From the NCBI GenBank assembly GCA_963978545.1, contig OZ021721.1, positions 108,969,366 through 109,033,365 of the forward strand: 64,000 nt of DNA, given 5' to 3'. The stretch comes from Linyphia triangularis (taxonomy: Eukaryota > Arthropoda > Arachnida > Araneae > Linyphiidae). Positions within the stretch are counted from its first letter, which is position 1; each line of letters starts with the position of its first letter. The position numbers were made by a program, and so were the translations under genes. Below the pieces are notes generated by a model that saw only the letters and a program-made list of their open reading frames with translations, searched no databases and was not told the origin of the DNA. Positions 59,948-64,000 of the stretch are shown here, in pieces.

Positions 59948-60070
59948 GATGACTTGTCGATGACAATCCATCCTACAAAATTTCAGCTCGATAGGGCGAC
60001 GGCAAGGAAGTTAATTAGCATTAAGTAGATTTACCCGCCACAAGCACAGAAAATCGAAGTTAATATAAAC
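59945..60070 (-). repeat. dispersed repeat R3, copy 2
   Basis: Reverse strand matches 39353-39480 (ATTAACTTCGATTTTC, CTTCCTTGCCGTC, TATCGAGCTGAAATTTTG, TTGTCATCGACAAGTC). The SINE-2 next to it inserted at its edge. Confidence 0.6.
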
Positions 60071-61953
60071 AAATAAACAGTTTAAAAATGGTAATCATTC
60101 ATTTCATGAAACATTGAAACCTTCCCCATCCTCCCTTGAAAATGTAGAGCTCCAAGAATTGAATATCTTCTAAAGCAAAGAACATACATTTTTTGCTCAT
60201 CCTGATTTTACAACAATCAAACAATTTCGATCAACGCTTTTCAAAACAAGATCGCAAAGAAAGGCAGACCGACAAATGGATAGATCTAATAAAATGTATC
60301 ATCCAAACAGATATCATATTTTAGCTGTCAAACAAGGGAGATAAAGGTTACAAAATAACATTGAAACATATCCGGTGTATGCACCGAGAAAAAAAGAACT
60401 AACCTATTATAGATGGCGGGGGTGTCAAAGTTTTCCCTTCAGCGCCTTTTACGTGCAATCTTTGACGTTCAATTGTGATTGATTAAGTGCAACCTTCGAT
60501 AGGTGAAGAAATTTCAAGAATGTATGAAAAGTTTCAAAGGAGTATCAAGTGTAAATTCAGTTAAAAACAAGGAAAATATAATATTTGCTTCTAAGTGAGA
60601 CGTATTCTGTGAATTCTCGATTTAAATCAATAACTACGATATATTCCGAGAATTTTCTGATTTAAGTCAATAGCAACTGTGTATTTTGTATTAATCTGTC
60701 TCAATTTAAACCAATAGATACTTTGTATATTGCTTAAAAAACATCGTGAATAGTTTGTCCCTATTTAAGACAATAGGTACAATGCATTTTTCTTAGAGCG
60801 CAAGTTTTAACATTTTCACTTACTGTACGATCTACAGTGCAAGTTCTTCTTTAATGAATATTATTAAAAAAATTAAGAAATGGTCTCTAAAACGGGGATT
60901 TTTTTTTAATAATTTGATACCTTTTCTTAAATATAACTTTTTAAAACTATCTGTATTATAACAAGTCTGGATTTTTTACACAAACAGGAGTTATGATAGT
61001 AACTTTATTGGGATTTTAGTGTCACAAAAAGTTCTGCAAGAAGCTACACTGCGCCTGAAAATAAAAAAATATCCGTACCATTAAAAATAATAAATCAGTA
61101 ACAACACTTTTATAGCACACATACGCAATGAAAAAGCTGTATAGAAAATAAATTGCTAAAAACTAATATTTCTACGTAAAACAATTTAATTGCCTTCAAT
61201 ATTAACCAAATGTTCAAAAAGAAATTAGCATTTACTTTATGTGTGTAAACCTTGAACGAAGATATCATTTCGTAAATTTATTTTTGTACTGCTTCTAAAA
61301 ATATTTTTTAACTTGAAAAAAGTGTAACGAGATTCTTTAATCATGAAAATTAATTTTACAGAGTAAAATATGACAACCGCCATTCGCAAAAGGATCTTCA
61401 AACACAAGCTTTTTTTTATTTCAAAAAATATTTTAAATTTCCACTAAAGCACTTTTCATCATTTTTTTTGTGTGTTTGATACAAGCAGAACTTGATTTAA
61501 AAAAAAAAAAAAGAATTAAAAAAAAACTTCACTTATCTTAATGGGAAACAATGAAAATATTAAACAAAAAAATAAAGAATGTAACATTCAAAATGGTTAT
61601 TTAATGCCTCGAACAGTTAAAATTACGGAGATTAAAATGAGTAAAATTGATACAATTCAACATTTTTCATAAACAGTTTTTGACGTTTTGTTGAGATTAC
61701 TACATTTCAAAGAAACTATAATTAATTTGCTAAAAATCCATAATAAATAAATGCCAAATATTTCGTTATACTTTCCAATTTCATTTTAATTAAAAATATC
61801 TTTCCTTTAAAATTTACAAGTACTTTTTTACTGCTTTTGTAAATTTATGAACTCTATAATTTTCAATACAATTTATCGTAAAATATAAGTTACTTCTGAA
61901 ACAATATTTACAACAATTAAAAGAAAAGAACATATGCGAACTTATACTTCATA
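60071..61953. other. unassigned AT-rich sequence with a degenerate tandem
   Basis: 60600-60790 holds about four diverged copies of a 50-60-bp unit around ATTTAA(A/G).CAATAG(A/C) and GTATATT. The rest shows nothing supported. Confidence 0.45.
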
Positions 61954-62426
61954 GTATTGTTGCATAAATTGTCTGTATATAGTGTAAATAGTGACGTATT
62001 ATTTTAAAATTCTATTGTAATTTATTTTTATCTTATTTTATTTTTTTTAACAGCGATTATACAGGTTAGAAAAAGGTGGCAACACCTAAAGCAATCGAGA
62101 AATTTCGAGACGTTTCTTTTCCGACGAATTGGCTGGAAATTTCGCAAATATTCTCACGCGACTGGTATTTAAAGACCGTAGATCGGGAAAGTTTTCAGAT
62201 TGACTTCGGACTTCGATGAAAGCTAATCGCTTTGTTTACCTATTGGAGTGAGCTTGTATAATCGCTGTATTCGAAGTTGTTTTTATTGAAGCTTGTGTTG
62301 AAGCTTGAGAGTAATTATACTGTTGCCTTTGAATAAATTTTGTGAGTTTTCTGAAGAGAGAATAAATATTTTTATACCGTAAAAACTGTGCCATCATTAC
62401 CTCAGTAGAAAAATTCATAACAGTAT
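61954..62426 (+). mobile_element. solo LTR, family L1, copy 2
   Basis: LTR 61958-62422 (465 bp) begins TGTTGCATAA, ends CATAACA, and is flanked by GTAT at 61954-61957 and 62423-62426. TG...CA-type ends, TATTTAAAG box (about 62168), AATAAA signals (62331, 62361), and a collinear match with 19410-19917. No internal retroviral-type genes adjoin it. Confidence 0.87.
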
Positions 62427-62871
62427 TATTTGAGAGATCTTATAATATCAGCCTAAAACCCCCCACTGGTTAATACAGAGAAAACGAAAAGGCTATTTAG
62501 TCTTAGTTATCGCAGCACTTATATTGCTAGCTTTATTTCTTTCATTTTAAAGAAATCTCCTGAAAGGAATACGCCTTTAAAATTCAAACTTCTTATTTTT
62601 AGAATACTTAAAAATATTTCAGGGCAGGCTCTAGACTTTTTCTTGTAGCAGTATTTAAAGTCAATTAACTTTTAGTTATTTTTATAGAAAAGAATATTTC
62701 TTTCATCAAATAAAAGCGGGTTTTCGCTTGAGACGACAACGATTTATCATCATTAGAGCATATTATTTAAAATGGGTAAAAAAGCAAATTAATGAAGTTA
62801 TTTCTCGGAAAATGCTCAATACTACATTTTTTCATGCTTTATATTGTACATATATGTCAAGTCTAGTTTAA
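62427..62871. other. unassigned sequence
   Basis: No supported feature. Confidence 0.4.
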
Positions 62872-63071
62872 TTAATTTGGTTGGTTGGTTGTATTCAGAT
62901 TATCTGGCGCCGTCAGCAACACGAGGGCTATAATGCGCCGAAACTTTCGTCATTAGACAAGCCAACATACATTTACAAACACCCATGCCTAACACGGGAC
63001 TCGAACCCGCAACCTCGCGGTCTAGAAGCCAGCACGCTAACCACTACACCGTTTGGTCGGCTTTAATTTGG
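62872..63071 (-). mobile_element. SINE-1 full-length copy with 9-bp target duplication
   Basis: Reverse-strand SINE-1 at 62881-63061, with an extended tail (TTGGTTGGTTGG on this strand) and flanks TTAATTTGG at 62872-62880 and 63063-63071. Its sequence is close to the 23102 and 29932 copies. The extra AACC unit in the tail shows that tail length varies. Confidence 0.92.
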
Positions 63072-63255
63072 AAATTATACAATACATAACTGGTTATTTT
63101 ACAATATAACTCTCACTATTGATTAATATGGCAAATTATTAACAGCTTCTTAATATTTATCATATAAACCAGTTATTATACGTATTTAAAAATGCCCTTA
63201 TTAAAATATATTTTTTTTTTTTCATTTATCTCAAACTAATCACATTAACCAATTA
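63072..63255. other. AT-rich spacer
   Basis: No feature. Confidence 0.4.
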
Positions 63256-64000
63256 TACGAGGTCTGTCCAATAAATGCGTGAACTTCGTGGCTCGGGTGG
63301 CCTTGAGATGAAATTCGCGCCTGAGCACTGGCTACTTTGCTGAGGGTGAAGCCCTGAACCGTCAGTAATCACCAAACTGTACCACCCGAAACTACCCGAA
63401 GCGTACCACCCAAACCGGGAATTTTTTTGTGGCGTGCGTTTCATGCTCATGTCGACGATGAAGATTGACGAACAGATGGAAGGATGAGTCGGCATTAAAT
63501 TTGTGGTGAAATTTGGGAAAATTTCTCTTAAAATTCATAAAATGTTAAAGGCTGTTAGGAAGGGAAAGCAAAAGGTGAACCAAGACAAAAAAAAATGTCG
63601 AAAAGCAGCTCACAAATCAAATTCATGCTGCTAGGTTTTTTACATTCATGGATACCATGGATCATTACATACCATAGATTTCTTCCTCAAAAGCAAACAG
63701 TGAATGCTGCCTCCTACGTGGAGGTTCTCAAGTACTTGAGGGATCGAATGCGTCGAGGGCGACCAAATTTGCGTGATGATGATGGATGGCTGCTGCATCA
63801 TGATAATGCTCTTTCACATTCAGCACTAATTGCCCATCAGTTTCTGATCCGTATTGCGATCACCCTCTTTATTCACCAGATTTAGGCCCCTGCGACTTCT
63901 TTTTGTTCCCGAAATGTAAAAAGATCATGCGGGGGCACCACTGGAACGATGTGGAGACGGTAAAACGTGAACCGACAAAGCATCTGAAGAACCCAACTCC
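63256..64000 (+). mobile_element. mariner element, left end to window edge
   Basis: TA at 63256-63257 is followed by a mariner-type terminus CGAGGTCTGTCCAATAAATG. About 200 bp of non-coding sequence lead to a broken transposase. The right terminus is outside the window. Confidence 0.82.
63467..64000 (+). pseudogene. mariner (DD34D) transposase pseudogene, incomplete
   Basis: N-terminal HTH remnant: EQMEG, a TGA, then VGIKFVVKFGKISLKIHKML (63470-63545). The sequence then jumps to the catalytic core, skipping the second HTH half and the first-Asp region: FLPQKQTVNAASYVEVLKYL (63684-63743), WLLHHDNALSH with the second Asp (about 63787-63820), a frameshift near 63865-63870, then YSPDLGPCDFFLFPK with the third Asp, and RGHHWNDVETVKRE up to the window edge. 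Loss of the first catalytic Asp region plus stop and frameshift make it inactive. Confidence 0.87.

Overview
The window reads as intergenic or intronic DNA of a large, AT-rich animal genome, most likely an arthropod. A chelicerate such as an orb-weaving spider is my suspicion. It rests only on the look of the Tc1-type transposase relic and the tRNA-derived SINEs, so it is a weak taxonomic call. I find no intact host gene, no rRNA, no convincing functional tRNA gene and no CRISPR. The window is a graveyard of mobile elements separated by AT-rich sequence I cannot assign.

Recognisable elements: (1) Two tRNA-headed SINE families. SINE-1 has seven copies (1, 1229, 20244, 22274, 23102, 29932, 62881) and SINE-2 has three (10548, 34845, 59766). 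Several have clear 9-14 bp target-site duplications, and both families end in a short AACC-type tail. (2) A Tc1-like element (7030-8204) with a broken DD34E transposase, and a stray Tc1-type terminus at 27032. (3) Mariner relics: a scrambled inverted pair at 48788-49560, and a fragment running off the right edge (63258-64000). (4) Two solo LTRs of one family (19410-19917, 61958-62422), each with a 4-bp duplication. (5) Two families of piggyBac-like MITEs with TTAA sites (673-977; 53542-53790; 54256-54811 with one family nested in the other). (6) A set of about nine elements of 0.6-0.75 kb whose ends read roughly TTAAGGGG-n-GGTACC. (7) Many foldback elements and near-perfect palindromes (3047, 5897, 14041, 16567, 27790, 28727, 34501, 34593, 39269, 41838, 42702). 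(8) Minisatellite arrays with units of about 198, 27, 35, 114, 37 and 33 bp, and a 105-bp (AT)n tract.

Layout: 0-6 kb, piggyBac-like MITE, SINE, dispersed repeat, foldbacks and a 198-bp array. 7-16 kb, Tc1, two TTAA elements, SINE-2, one possible degraded exon (12854-13309), microsatellite and hairpin. 16-24 kb, palindrome, solo LTR, a SINE-bearing inverted-end unit and its partial duplicate, and two more TTAA elements. 24-35 kb, mostly unassigned, with foldbacks, SINEs, a TTAA element and the 35-bp array. 35-48 kb, the 114-bp and 37-bp arrays plus foldbacks. 48-58 kb, mariner scrap and a degenerate roughly 0.2-kb repeat array broken up by TTAA elements. 58-64 kb, the 33-bp array, SINE-2, solo LTR, SINE-1 and mariner.

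There are no cooperating genes to describe. The history visible here is one of successive insertions: several insertions can be ordered in time from nesting, and two have related empty sites inside the window.
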